DNA of 51,378 bases from a virus. Shown here one piece after another: positions 37,028 to 44,375 of this stretch. The first letter of the stretch is position 1, and every line of letters begins with the position of its first letter. The translations under genes and the position numbers were made by a program. The notes beneath the pieces were generated by a model, which made no database searches, was not told where the DNA came from, and worked only from the letters and a program-made list of their open reading frames with translations. The stretch spans positions 1-51,378 of IMG/VR virus record IMGVR_UViG_3300025168_000126; one strand, 5' to 3'.

Positions 37028-37705
37028 ATGATGTATCAAGGTAACTTTACGCACGACATGGTAGAGGACATCGAGCCTCTTTCCACGGTGCAGGATGAAA
37101 CAGGTCGGTTCTACAATACGCCACATGGCAAAATGGCAAGCGTAACAACCGTTACAGGGTGGGAAAAGCAGAAGTTCTTCGCAAAGTGGAGACGGGAAAA
37201 CCCCGAAGAGTCTAAGCGTGTGTGTTCACGCGGCAACTATCTCCACGATGCGATTGAACAATATCTTCTCAACAACGAGGTGACAGAGGATCAACTGCCA
37301 GGTGGCAGTAAGTATCTCTTTGCACAAATGAAAGAAAGTTTAGACAAGATCAGCAAGGTTCGTGCCTTAGAGGCTCCTCTATGGAGTCAGGCTACGTCTC
37401 TCGCTGGTCGCGTTGACTGTGTTGCTGACTACGAAGGTGAACTATCGATTATCGACTTCAAGGGTTCGACTCGCAAGAAGAGAATCCGAGACATCGACAA
37501 CTACTTCATGCAGGCTACTGCTTATGCAATCGCATGGCAGGAGCGAGTGGAACAGCCAGTGAATCAGATTGTGATTCTCATTGCGTCGGAGGAGGGAACC
37601 AATCAGGTTTTCAAATCTACTCCACAACTACATACAAAGCCTCTTCTAGAGGCAATCAAGAAGTATAATCAACACTTCGCTCAACAACAGGGTCAACTAT
37701 GGTAA
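37028..37705 (+). CDS. RecB-like PD-(D/E)XK exonuclease
   Basis: 225 residues. RGNYLHDAIEQYL (His73), AGRVDCVADYEGE (Asp130) and IIDFKGS (Asp143-Lys145) give the PD-(D/E)XK nuclease order of the RecB/Cas4-type exonucleases found in T4-like marine phages. These are thought to act in DNA replication or recombination. Expressed from a leaderless-type sigma70 promoter in the middle of late genes, so probably early. Overlaps the DUF6267 gene by seven bases. Confidence 0.88.
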   Translation: MMYQGNFTHDMVEDIEPLSTVQDETGRFYNTPHGKMASVTTVTGWEKQKFFAKWRRENPEESKRVCSRGNYLHDAIEQYLLNNEVTEDQLPGGSKYLFAQMKESLDKISKVRALEAPLWSQATSLAGRVDCVADYEGELSIIDFKGSTRKKRIRDIDNYFMQATAYAIAWQERVEQPVNQIVILIASEEGTNQVFKSTPQLHTKPLLEAIKKYNQHFAQQQGQLW

Positions 37706-38910
37706 ACTTCACTTCCTTTCTCAATGAGGGTAAGAACACACACCTTACTCATGCAGCCGATCTAGTCTTCGAGGGTTATGCAAGGACTAACCTGGCTGTG
37801 AACTTCATTGAGAGTGTGGCTACCATGCTGGAAGGAAACTCCAAGTCTAAACTCAACGTCACACGCAAGTGGGACGGCGCACCCGCAGTGTTTGTGGGGA
37901 TCAACCCAGAGAACGACAAGTTCTTCGTGGGAACCAAGAGTGTCTTCAACAAAGGCACACCCAAGATCAACTACACGAACGCAGATATCACCCGCAACCA
38001 CGGACACGCTCCTGGCCTCGTAGAGAAACTCAAGGTTGCTCTCAAGGATCTCAAGAGCGTTGTGGTGGGTGGTATCTATCAGGGTGACATGCTCTTCACC
38101 AAGAGCGACCTAGAGAAGCAAGAGATCAACGGTGAGTCGTTCATTGCGTTCACACCGAACACGATCACCTATGCGATTCCATCTGACTCTGATATGGCAA
38201 AAAAGATTGCTAGATCCAGCATGGGTATCGCATTCCACACCAAGTATACTGGTAAGGACATGGCGAGCATGAAGTCATCGTTCAATGTTACCAAGAAGAG
38301 TTTCAAGAAGAGCAGCAAGGTTCTCGTCGAGGATGCCACATACTTTGATCAGAGTGGTAGAGTCACGTTCACTGCTGCTGAGATGAAGGTTGTGACCCGA
38401 GAAGTTACCAAGGCACGACAACTCGCAGACGCTAATAAGGGTGGACTCAACTGGCTCGCCGGCGAGAACAAGATCGTTGCACTCCTCAACATCTACGCCA
38501 ACTCTACGGTCAAGGCGGGTGATCTCAGCATGCGAACTACAGACTTCGTTGCGATGATCAAGGAGCGATACGAGACAGACGCAGCCAAACTCAAGCGAGA
38601 AGCAAACCAGAAGAACAAGATAGCACAAGGTAAGCAACTGATCGCTACTATCCAACGAAACAAGAAGAGTATGGATGGGATCTTTAAACTACACGCAGTG
38701 TTAAATAAAGCAACTCTACTCTTGATTGGTAAACTGGAGGGAATCAAGAGTTATAAAACATTCCTCAAGCGACCAGACGGCTTTGAAGTTACTGGTGAAG
38801 AGGGATTTGTAGCGAGTGATCATTTAGGAAATGTAATTAAACTAGTCGATCGTCTTCAGTTCTCCCGAGCAAACATGACGATTGACAAAAATTGGATAAA
38901 GGGTAAATAA
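37699..38910 (+). CDS. DUF6267-like protein with ligase-type KWDG motif
   Basis: 403 residues. The N-terminus MVNFTSFLNEGKN fits the capsid-targeting pattern. The DUF6267 hallmark is visible: TRKWDGAPAVFVG (Lys57-Asp59-Gly60) and GTKSVFNKG. Further on, GGIYQGDMLF, EEGFVASD (Glu368-Gly369) and IKLVDR (Lys381) match the order of motifs I, III, IV and V of the covalent nucleotidyltransferase (DNA/RNA ligase) fold. I infer a ligase-like core inside a virion-targeted protein. Function not established. Confidence 0.85.
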   Translation: MVNFTSFLNEGKNTHLTHAADLVFEGYARTNLAVNFIESVATMLEGNSKSKLNVTRKWDGAPAVFVGINPENDKFFVGTKSVFNKGTPKINYTNADITRNHGHAPGLVEKLKVALKDLKSVVVGGIYQGDMLFTKSDLEKQEINGESFIAFTPNTITYAIPSDSDMAKKIARSSMGIAFHTKYTGKDMASMKSSFNVTKKSFKKSSKVLVEDATYFDQSGRVTFTAAEMKVVTREVTKARQLADANKGGLNWLAGENKIVALLNIYANSTVKAGDLSMRTTDFVAMIKERYETDAAKLKREANQKNKIAQGKQLIATIQRNKKSMDGIFKLHAVLNKATLLLIGKLEGIKSYKTFLKRPDGFEVTGEEGFVASDHLGNVIKLVDRLQFSRANMTIDKNWIKGK

Positions 38911-39245
38911 TGAATAAGCAAGATATTAACTTGGTCAATACCCGCACTTGGGTTCTTTGTAACGATGGTACAAATCCTCGCGGATTTAGAGAAATGTTTA
39001 TGAAAGAACACGGTGGTAAGTTTACTATGAATAGTAGAAGGCAATGGGTATGGAAAGATATTCAGGAGAAGAAAGAACCAAAGGTAATCTACGTCGTAGT
39101 TGATCCAGATGGTAATGAAATTATTCCTGAGAATTTTCAGGGGTTTTGTCGAGAAAATGACCTAAATAAGAGTGCGTTGTATGGTGTAGCCAAGGGCGAC
39201 AGAAAGCACCATAAGAATTACACATGTTATCGAAAGGAAGTATGA
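38910..39245 (+). CDS. Small protein with NUMOD/IENR1-like DNA-binding segment
   Basis: 111 residues. VVDPDGNEIIPENFQGFCREN then DLNKSALYGVAKGDRKHHKN resembles the C-terminal DNA-binding repeat of homing endonucleases (helix, then xxSxLYxVxKGxxxxHK). There is no HNH or GIY-YIG nuclease motif, so this is either a stand-alone binder or a remnant. Confidence 0.7.
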   Translation: MNKQDINLVNTRTWVLCNDGTNPRGFREMFMKEHGGKFTMNSRRQWVWKDIQEKKEPKVIYVVVDPDGNEIIPENFQGFCRENDLNKSALYGVAKGDRKHHKNYTCYRKEV

Positions 39246-39246
39246 T

Positions 39247-39372
39247 ATGGAAGCATTACAAACAGCATTAGGCACGGTATTTTATAGTATCTTGCTATTC
39301 ATTGCAGGAGCAGCAGTTGGTGTTCCAGCGTGGGCCTGGGTAAGAAAGTTCTTTCCTTGGAATCGAGATTGA
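39247..39372 (+). CDS. 41-residue membrane peptide
   Basis: MEALQTALGTVFYSILLFIAGA and a VPAWAWVRKFFPWNRD end: one transmembrane helix with aromatic-basic tail. Begins one base after the stop upstream. Confidence 0.6.
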   Translation: MEALQTALGTVFYSILLFIAGAAVGVPAWAWVRKFFPWNRD

Positions 39373-39374
39373 TA

Positions 39375-39474
39375 ATGATCCGTATTTCTACGGAGGTCGC
39401 TCTTAAAATAAACAAAGAGTGCAATATAAAGAAGTACGGATCATAGGAGGGGCATCCCCCCTCCTATCTTTTTA
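39375..39474 (+). promoter_or_regulatory. Structured RNA leader with competing stems before a terminator
   Basis: ATGATCCGTATTT (39375-39387) can pair with AAGTACGGATCAT (39432-39444), with an inner CTCTT/AAGAG hairpin. The outer 3' arm touches the first bases of the terminator stem (39443-39467), so the two folds compete at the junction. Ligand or protein control is unknown. Confidence 0.4.
39443..39472 (+). terminator. Rho-independent terminator
   Basis: ATAGGAGGGG, five-base loop, CCCCTCCTAT, then CTTTTTAT. The U-tract merges into the TATACATA element. Confidence 0.9.
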
Positions 39475-39480
39475 TACATA
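39473..39480 (+). promoter_or_regulatory. T4-like late promoter TATACATA
   Basis: TATACATA immediately after the terminator; the ATG at 39485 is only four bases away, so transcription would begin at the start codon. Confidence 0.55.
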
Positions 39481-39484
39481 TAAT

Positions 39485-40144
39485 ATGAAAAAAGCAGCAT
39501 TCACATTTGGACGTATGAATCCACCACACATCGGTCATGAACTGGTAGTGGAGGCTGTTCGTAAAGCAGGAGGAAGAAACTCTTTCCTCTTCACTTCACA
39601 ATCAACTGATCCGAAAAAGAATCCCCTCAACTACCGCAAGAAGGCAACATACCTTCGTAAGATGTTCGGTAAGAGAATAAAGGTTATTAGCGATGCCAAA
39701 ATCCGTGACGTTCATGGCGCCCTCGAATACTTGTCTGACAATGGGTTTACGCACCTGCGTATGGTTGTTGGATCAGATCAGGTTGAAGGATTCAAAAAGG
39801 CTGTTATGCCATATATCGACGATTATGGTATTGAGTTCTTTGAGGTGGTTTCCGCAGGAACTAGAGATCCCGATGCTAGTGATGTCTCTGGTATGTCCGC
39901 TTCCAAACTTCGTAAGATCGTGGCTGCTGGAGACTTCGACGCCTTCCAAGTTGGAATGCCTAGAACAATCTCCGACAAAGACCAGAAGAAACTATACAAT
40001 GACCTCCGCAGTGGCATGGGTCTGAGCGAAGACACAGAGTCATACTGGTTCGACTATGAAGAGTTTTCTATCTTCGAGAAGATGTACGATATGACAGAAG
40101 ATCAGGACTTGTTGAAACAAGTTACAAATTTCATTGGTGAATAA
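39485..40144 (+). CDS. Adenylyltransferase-like protein (HxGH nucleotidyltransferase)
   Basis: 219 residues from MKKAAFTFGRMNPPHIGHEL. His15-x-Gly17-His18 is the HxGH site of the nucleotidyltransferase alpha/beta phosphodiesterase superfamily; GMSASKLRKIV gives the second (SxTxxR-like) motif. The family includes NMN and pantetheine adenylyltransferases; phage members may remake NAD. The C-terminal 45 residues are acidic. Start chosen after the promoter; an earlier in-frame start would read through the terminator. No ribosome site precedes the ATG. Confidence 0.85.
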   Translation: MKKAAFTFGRMNPPHIGHELVVEAVRKAGGRNSFLFTSQSTDPKKNPLNYRKKATYLRKMFGKRIKVISDAKIRDVHGALEYLSDNGFTHLRMVVGSDQVEGFKKAVMPYIDDYGIEFFEVVSAGTRDPDASDVSGMSASKLRKIVAAGDFDAFQVGMPRTISDKDQKKLYNDLRSGMGLSEDTESYWFDYEEFSIFEKMYDMTEDQDLLKQVTNFIGE

Positions 40145-40171
40145 AAAACCCACTCTTGCGAGTGGGTTTTT
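40143..40171. terminator. Bidirectional terminator
   Basis: AAAAACCCACTC, loop TTGC, GAGTGGGTTTTT between the adenylyltransferase gene and the convergent membrane gene. Confidence 0.93.
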
Positions 40172-40189
40172 CAGTGATAGGATTTCAAC

Positions 40190-40459
40190 TTACTCACCTG
40201 ACATCTTTTCCAACTGATATCGAATCCAAGTTAGATCCGTTTTAATTCCCGCTAAATCGGTGGCTATGTTTAATCTTATAACATCAGCCTCATCTAATCT
40301 TGTATCGAGTTCTTTGATGTCGGTCTCAATCGCAGATATTCTGGAAGAATAATTAGCATCTTTAACTGCTACATTCCAAATCAATGTTCCAAATGTAAGT
40401 ACCCATGCTGTTAATGACCCAATCACTGCCCAACTACTTTTACGAGCCTCGGTCATCAT
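40190..40459 (-). CDS. Membrane-anchored coiled-coil protein (holin/spanin-like shape)
   Basis: 89 residues from MMTEARKSSWAVIG. One transmembrane helix (about 9-31) followed by a coiled coil (SRISAIETDIKELDTRLDEADV, later LTWIRYQLEKMSGE). GGAGG upstream. Late promoter TATAAATA at 40544-40551. Similar shape to inner-membrane lysis components or tail-tube helpers; no family match certain. Only minus gene in this rightward block. Confidence 0.75.
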   Translation of the reverse strand: MMTEARKSSWAVIGSLTAWVLTFGTLIWNVAVKDANYSSRISAIETDIKELDTRLDEADVIRLNIATDLAGIKTDLTWIRYQLEKMSGE

Positions 40460-40543
40460 ATTCCTCCATTAAGTAAGATATGTATGAAAATTCTTAAGTC
40501 ATGGGTGGGAATTGACCCACCCTATAGATATCAAGAACCACTG

Positions 40544-40551
40544 TATTTATA
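40544..40551 (-). promoter_or_regulatory. T4-like late promoter TATAAATA
   Basis: Exact TATAAATA on the minus strand, 84 bases before the ATG at 40459. Confidence 0.7.
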
Positions 40552-40573
40552 AAAAACTCGAAATAGTCCTTGA

Positions 40574-40581
40574 TATACATA
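40574..40581 (+). promoter_or_regulatory. T4-like late promoter TATACATA
   Basis: TATACATA on the plus strand, back to back with the element at 40544-40551; AAGGA and the ATG at 40608 follow. Confidence 0.65.
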
Positions 40582-40607
40582 CTATGCTTTAATTAAGGAA
40601 CAATCCA

Positions 40608-41744
40608 ATGAGATACAAAGAACTGCTTAACCTTTTAGAGAGTGAATACGACGTACAAGTCGGGGGTGCCTCTGGCGTCCTAAGATCTGCACAAAGTGAT
40701 TTCGGCACATACCGTGTCGAGAATGCTGCTATGATTACAAGAATAAATGCCTTTATTCATAATTATCTAAAGGAAGCATGTCTTGAACCAAAGCAAACTA
40801 TCTTTGGTCTTCGACAGAAACTCAATCAAGTTGGTCTTGACTTTGAGTTCTCGAATAAGAACACTGTCGCTGAAGGTACAATGAATTTAAAGTTGACTCG
40901 CTTCGGTGGTATCTTTGGTAAGAGTGATACCACTCCGTTCGATCAGTTCGACAACGAAGATGGGTTCGAGAAGACAATGGGTCATGGACTTACTCTTAAC
41001 CTAGAAATGAGCATCAGTGAGAGTGGTCTCTACAAGTTAGAAGGTAAGGTTGTTCCTACTATCTCCGAAACCTCTGAAGAGGTAGAACTCGACGAACTCG
41101 ATAAATCAACCGTAAAAAATTATGAGCGAAAAGCGAAGATCGGTTACGATATTGCCAAGGACATGTCAAAGCATGAACCAGATAAGGATGATCGTGACGA
41201 AATGAAAAGAGTCGCAAAAAGAAGAGCCATGGGTATGGCTAGAGCGTCTGCACGAACAGAAGAGGTTGGTGTAGAAGAAGCCAAGGCAAACAAAGACTAT
41301 GATGGTGATGGTAAGGTAGAGTCTGGAACTGATGAGTGGAAGGGTTCTAGAGATAAGGCCATCAAGAAATCAATGGCATCTAGAACTGAAGATGTCGAAC
41401 AGGATAAAAAAGACTTTAAACCTCATATGATGTATGATCCCAAAACTGGCAAGGGTTATAAGGCAGATACCTTTGAAGATCATCTCGATATGAAGGAAAA
41501 GGGATATGTTCATAAGAAACCTGAAGTTGAAGATACCGAACAGGTTGATGAACTCAAGAAGTTCACTCTCATGAGTTACAAGGATAAGGCTAAGAAGAGT
41601 GAACGAAGCGGCAGAGACACAGGGTTCGAGGGTGAAACCCCATCCGAACGAGAAGCAGGCGTTCGACAGGTAAAGAAAAGAAAGAAGGGTATTGATGGTG
41701 CAACCAAGAGACTCGTCGCTCGTCAATACGATAAAGAAGATTGA
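40608..41744 (+). CDS. Modular head-associated candidate with EQVDEL linker and EF-hand-like loop
   Basis: 378 residues. N-terminus MRYKELLNLLESEYD. Residues 1-155 form one domain (GLRQKLNQVGLDFEFSNKN, TRFGGIFGKSDTTPFDQFD). Then linkers EEVELDELDKSTVKNYERKA, EEVGVEEAKANK, a calcium-type loop DYDGDGKVESGTDE, and TEQVDELKKFTLMSYKDKA. The linkers match those of the proteins at 5.0-9.9 kb. Probably another internal-head protein with cuttable joints. Confidence 0.82.
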   Translation: MRYKELLNLLESEYDVQVGGASGVLRSAQSDFGTYRVENAAMITRINAFIHNYLKEACLEPKQTIFGLRQKLNQVGLDFEFSNKNTVAEGTMNLKLTRFGGIFGKSDTTPFDQFDNEDGFEKTMGHGLTLNLEMSISESGLYKLEGKVVPTISETSEEVELDELDKSTVKNYERKAKIGYDIAKDMSKHEPDKDDRDEMKRVAKRRAMGMARASARTEEVGVEEAKANKDYDGDGKVESGTDEWKGSRDKAIKKSMASRTEDVEQDKKDFKPHMMYDPKTGKGYKADTFEDHLDMKEKGYVHKKPEVEDTEQVDELKKFTLMSYKDKAKKSERSGRDTGFEGETPSEREAGVRQVKKRKKGIDGATKRLVARQYDKED

Positions 41745-41768
41745 ACATATTGAGATAAAAACTATACT

Positions 41769-42149
41769 ATGAATTTCCCTTTACTTGATGATGACAGTTT
41801 TATGATGTATGCAATGAAGATGTATGAAAATCCTCAGTGTACAGAACTATCGGAGTTCTATGAGGATCTAAACCGCATCAAGTATATCAAGAGGTTGCTA
41901 GGTAGATACCATACGAAGGGAAGTTTAAAGGATAGACTAATATTAAACCATATAATTATTTTGGGAAATGTTTTCACTCCGACTGGAACTTCTCGAATGC
42001 TCTTTCTGAAGGTAGAACCGCATCTACACTCGTACTTGAAAACGTTCTTAGTGTTCCTCAACTATCTACCAAACAGCGTACCAGAAGTTCCGTCCATAGA
42101 AAATATACCTTTTGATGGTTTCATCCTCAAGACTCTGAGAGAAAACTGA
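41769..42149 (+). CDS. Conserved T4-like marine-phage protein
   Basis: 126 residues. SFMMYAMKMYENPQCTELSEF, FYEDLNRIKYIKRLLGRYHTKG, LKDRLILNHIIILGNVF and TSRMLFLKVE: a helical protein I recognise as conserved in T4-like marine phages, role unknown. Directly followed by the 304-residue gene after one base. Confidence 0.85.
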   Translation: MNFPLLDDDSFMMYAMKMYENPQCTELSEFYEDLNRIKYIKRLLGRYHTKGSLKDRLILNHIIILGNVFTPTGTSRMLFLKVEPHLHSYLKTFLVFLNYLPNSVPEVPSIENIPFDGFILKTLREN

Positions 42150-42150
42150 A

Positions 42151-43065
42151 ATGAACAGACTAGTAAATGCATTCGTCATATATCAGTTTATTCGCCTGCT
42201 TATCAAACCATTTGATAAAACCGATGCGTTCAAATTGGGTATTATCGATAAAGATGGCAACTACCTTAAGAAACAAGGCGACCTAAAAACAATGGAAGAA
42301 AAGAAGGCGAGTAATATATTTACTCGCTTGGTCTGGAACATCAAGAAAATTCTAATGAAGATTCCCATAGTTCGTAGCAAACTTGGTTCTTTTGCTACTG
42401 CACTATACCTAGTCAGAGAACAAGCCGAATATATTGGCGCCGATGGTGATGTCATCGAAGAAGTTCTTATTGGATATTTCAATCAGACATACCCATCTAT
42501 AATATCAGAGTTAAAAAGTATGGATTTTGATTATGATACTATTCTTATAGAAAACCTAGAACTAAATCCAGTCGGATCATTCATGGGTATTCCCATGTAT
42601 AGAGTAGAAAATAATATTGTCTCAGCAGTAGAACTAGATGAAATCCTAAACGTAGCAGGTGGTAATATCGGCGGAGCAGAGGTTCCAAACCCATCACCAA
42701 ACATCAAAGGTCACAGTAAGCCTTTGATGAAGGGTGTTGAAGGTTTCACCTACGGAACTCCTCTCAGTAAAACTACTATGCATAGACGAGACAATCCCAT
42801 GTTAGTCGGTGGTAAGAAATTATCATTCAAAGAGAATCGTGATGTCTTCTTAGGTAAGCAAGTATTTGAAATGGATAACCAAGACTACTACAACTGTGTC
42901 AATGGACGCAAGAAGTATGAGAGATGGTCTAACAAAGTAAACGTAGAAGACATCGAACATGCCGAACTAAAGAGACGTATTCAGAAGTTCGGAGAAGCCA
43001 TAATCAAGAATAAGATGACTGGTGAAATGTGTATATTTAGAAATGTTGATATTCAGGAGGATTGA
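42151..43065 (+). CDS. Conserved T4-like marine-phage protein
   Basis: 304 residues. The start MNRLVNAFVIYQFIRLLIKPF is amphipathic; FKLGIIDKDGNYLKKQGDLK and ASNIFTRLVWNIKKILMKIP follow, a conserved order in cyanophage-like genomes. The C-terminal half is polar with GAEVPNPSPNIKGHSKP. Possibly virion-associated; function unknown. Confidence 0.85.
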   Translation: MNRLVNAFVIYQFIRLLIKPFDKTDAFKLGIIDKDGNYLKKQGDLKTMEEKKASNIFTRLVWNIKKILMKIPIVRSKLGSFATALYLVREQAEYIGADGDVIEEVLIGYFNQTYPSIISELKSMDFDYDTILIENLELNPVGSFMGIPMYRVENNIVSAVELDEILNVAGGNIGGAEVPNPSPNIKGHSKPLMKGVEGFTYGTPLSKTTMHRRDNPMLVGGKKLSFKENRDVFLGKQVFEMDNQDYYNCVNGRKKYERWSNKVNVEDIEHAELKRRIQKFGEAIIKNKMTGEMCIFRNVDIQED

Positions 43066-43067
43066 TT

Positions 43068-43520
43068 ATGTTGGAATCCTTTTTAACCACCGAGTTCCTT
43101 TCACTCGTAGGTGGCAGTATTGCAGGGTTTATCTTTAAGAGCCTTGCGGAGAAACGCCAAGATGAAAAAGAAAGATTCGAGAGAACAATTCAACTCATCG
43201 ACAAAAAGAAAGAAGTCGCCGATGCTGCCGTTAAAAGAGTTCCACTCGAAGCAGGTAAGGTGGTCAGGCGGATTATCGTGCTATGCATACTCTTTGGGAC
43301 GATCATCGCCCCATTCATTCTACCTTTCTTTTCCATACCAACAGTAGTAGAACTAGAAGAAAGTCGCTACGCACCCCTTGACTTCTTCGGTCTGTTCGGC
43401 AAAAATACCTACATCTCGTTCCAGACGATTAACGGATATCTGTTTACTACAGAAAACAGGCAAATTCTCGTCACAATCGTTGGTTTTTACTTCGGACAGG
43501 CGTCCGCTAGGGTTAAATAG
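43068..43520 (+). CDS. 3TM holin-like membrane protein
   Basis: 150 residues from MLESFLTTEFLSLVGGSIAG (AGGAGG upstream). A short N-terminal membrane helix, a charged coiled coil (KRQDEKERFERTIQLIDKKKE), a second helix near 68-90 and an end IVGFYFGQASARVK. This order is that of the 3TM-type holin family used for phage or gene-transfer-agent release. A tail-membrane role is the alternative. Confidence 0.7.
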   Translation: MLESFLTTEFLSLVGGSIAGFIFKSLAEKRQDEKERFERTIQLIDKKKEVADAAVKRVPLEAGKVVRRIIVLCILFGTIIAPFILPFFSIPTVVELEESRYAPLDFFGLFGKNTYISFQTINGYLFTTENRQILVTIVGFYFGQASARVK

Positions 43521-43541
43521 GGTTTAATTAGAGGTTAAGTT

Positions 43542-43802
43542 ATGATCAGACGAATACTACATCATTTTACTATACAAATCGCTCTATGGGGTGTTCTCGT
43601 CCCTCTCATGGGATGTGCGGGTGAACAGGTACTTTTAGGTAAAAACGATGACAAATCAAGGGTATCTGTGCCTGCTCCAGAGGTTATCGGGGAACTAGGA
43701 GCATGGTATCCCGTGATAGGCTATACTGTTTGGGTTCTTTCACTCACATGCATTGCAGCATTCTGGTGGTGGTCAGGTCGTCGAGCCGATAGTTCCGAAT
43801 AG
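43542..43802 (+). CDS. Lipoprotein-like protein with C-terminal membrane helix
   Basis: 86 residues. Signal MIRRILHHFTIQIALWGVLV then LMGC, a lipobox that would lipidate Cys25. After a short polar region comes a transmembrane helix (WYPVIGYTVWVLSLTCIAAF). Lipid anchor plus helix recalls spanin or o-spanin parts, placed directly after the holin-like gene. The 3' end overlaps the convergent resolvase gene by 30 bases. Confidence 0.65.
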   Translation: MIRRILHHFTIQIALWGVLVPLMGCAGEQVLLGKNDDKSRVSVPAPEVIGELGAWYPVIGYTVWVLSLTCIAAFWWWSGRRADSSE

Positions 43803-44342
43803 ATGCTTACAAATGTAATATGAATCTACAATGTCACCAACAGGCGATCCAATCGCCTTCTTGTTTGGTGTCATCATCCGCCGAATATCAACACCAGTTT
43901 CTTTTAAGAAGGATTGATACATATCATCCTTTGAGGCGTTACCCTTACCAGTGGCAAGTTTCTTCACAGTAGTGGGTGGTACGACTTCGAGAGGTTTTCC
44001 TGCCTTCCATAACTTATACTTCAGAACGCCAGTATTCTCAGCGATCTGAAATACTCTACCAGTTGCATTGAAAGCATAACCCTCTAGGGCAATCTGATCA
44101 CAGGCGAGAGTCTTCTCTTCTGCCCAATCTGCTATAGATTCATAACGTTGCTCTTGGGTGTCCCAGTCAATGAAACCTTGTCCGAATATATTAGACTTGT
44201 AGGTTTTGGCGTGACGTTTAGTTTCCGTCAGAAAATAGAAACTACAACCTCTGTAAGAAAAAACATCTTCATCATTTTCTGAAGCAAAAACACAAATGGC
44301 GGGACATGTTAAGGAATAATCTATACCTGCAATAATCTTCAT
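43773..44342 (-). CDS. RuvC-like Holliday junction resolvase
   Basis: 189 residues. IAGIDYSLTCPAICV (Asp8), IALEGYAFNATGRVFQIAEN (Glu87), VKKLATGKGNASKDDM and PVGDIVDSYYI (Asp170, Asp173) give the four acidic residues of the RNase-H-fold RuvC-type resolvase of phages and large DNA viruses. It trims recombination and packaging junctions. No own promoter visible; it follows the tail protein gene by 33 bases. Confidence 0.88.
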   Translation of the reverse strand: MKIIAGIDYSLTCPAICVFASENDEDVFSYRGCSFYFLTETKRHAKTYKSNIFGQGFIDWDTQEQRYESIADWAEEKTLACDQIALEGYAFNATGRVFQIAENTGVLKYKLWKAGKPLEVVPPTTVKKLATGKGNASKDDMYQSFLKETGVDIRRMMTPNKKAIGSPVGDIVDSYYICKHLFGTIGSTT

Positions 44343-44375
44343 GTAAGTATTTAGATGTTCTACAGTTCACCTATT

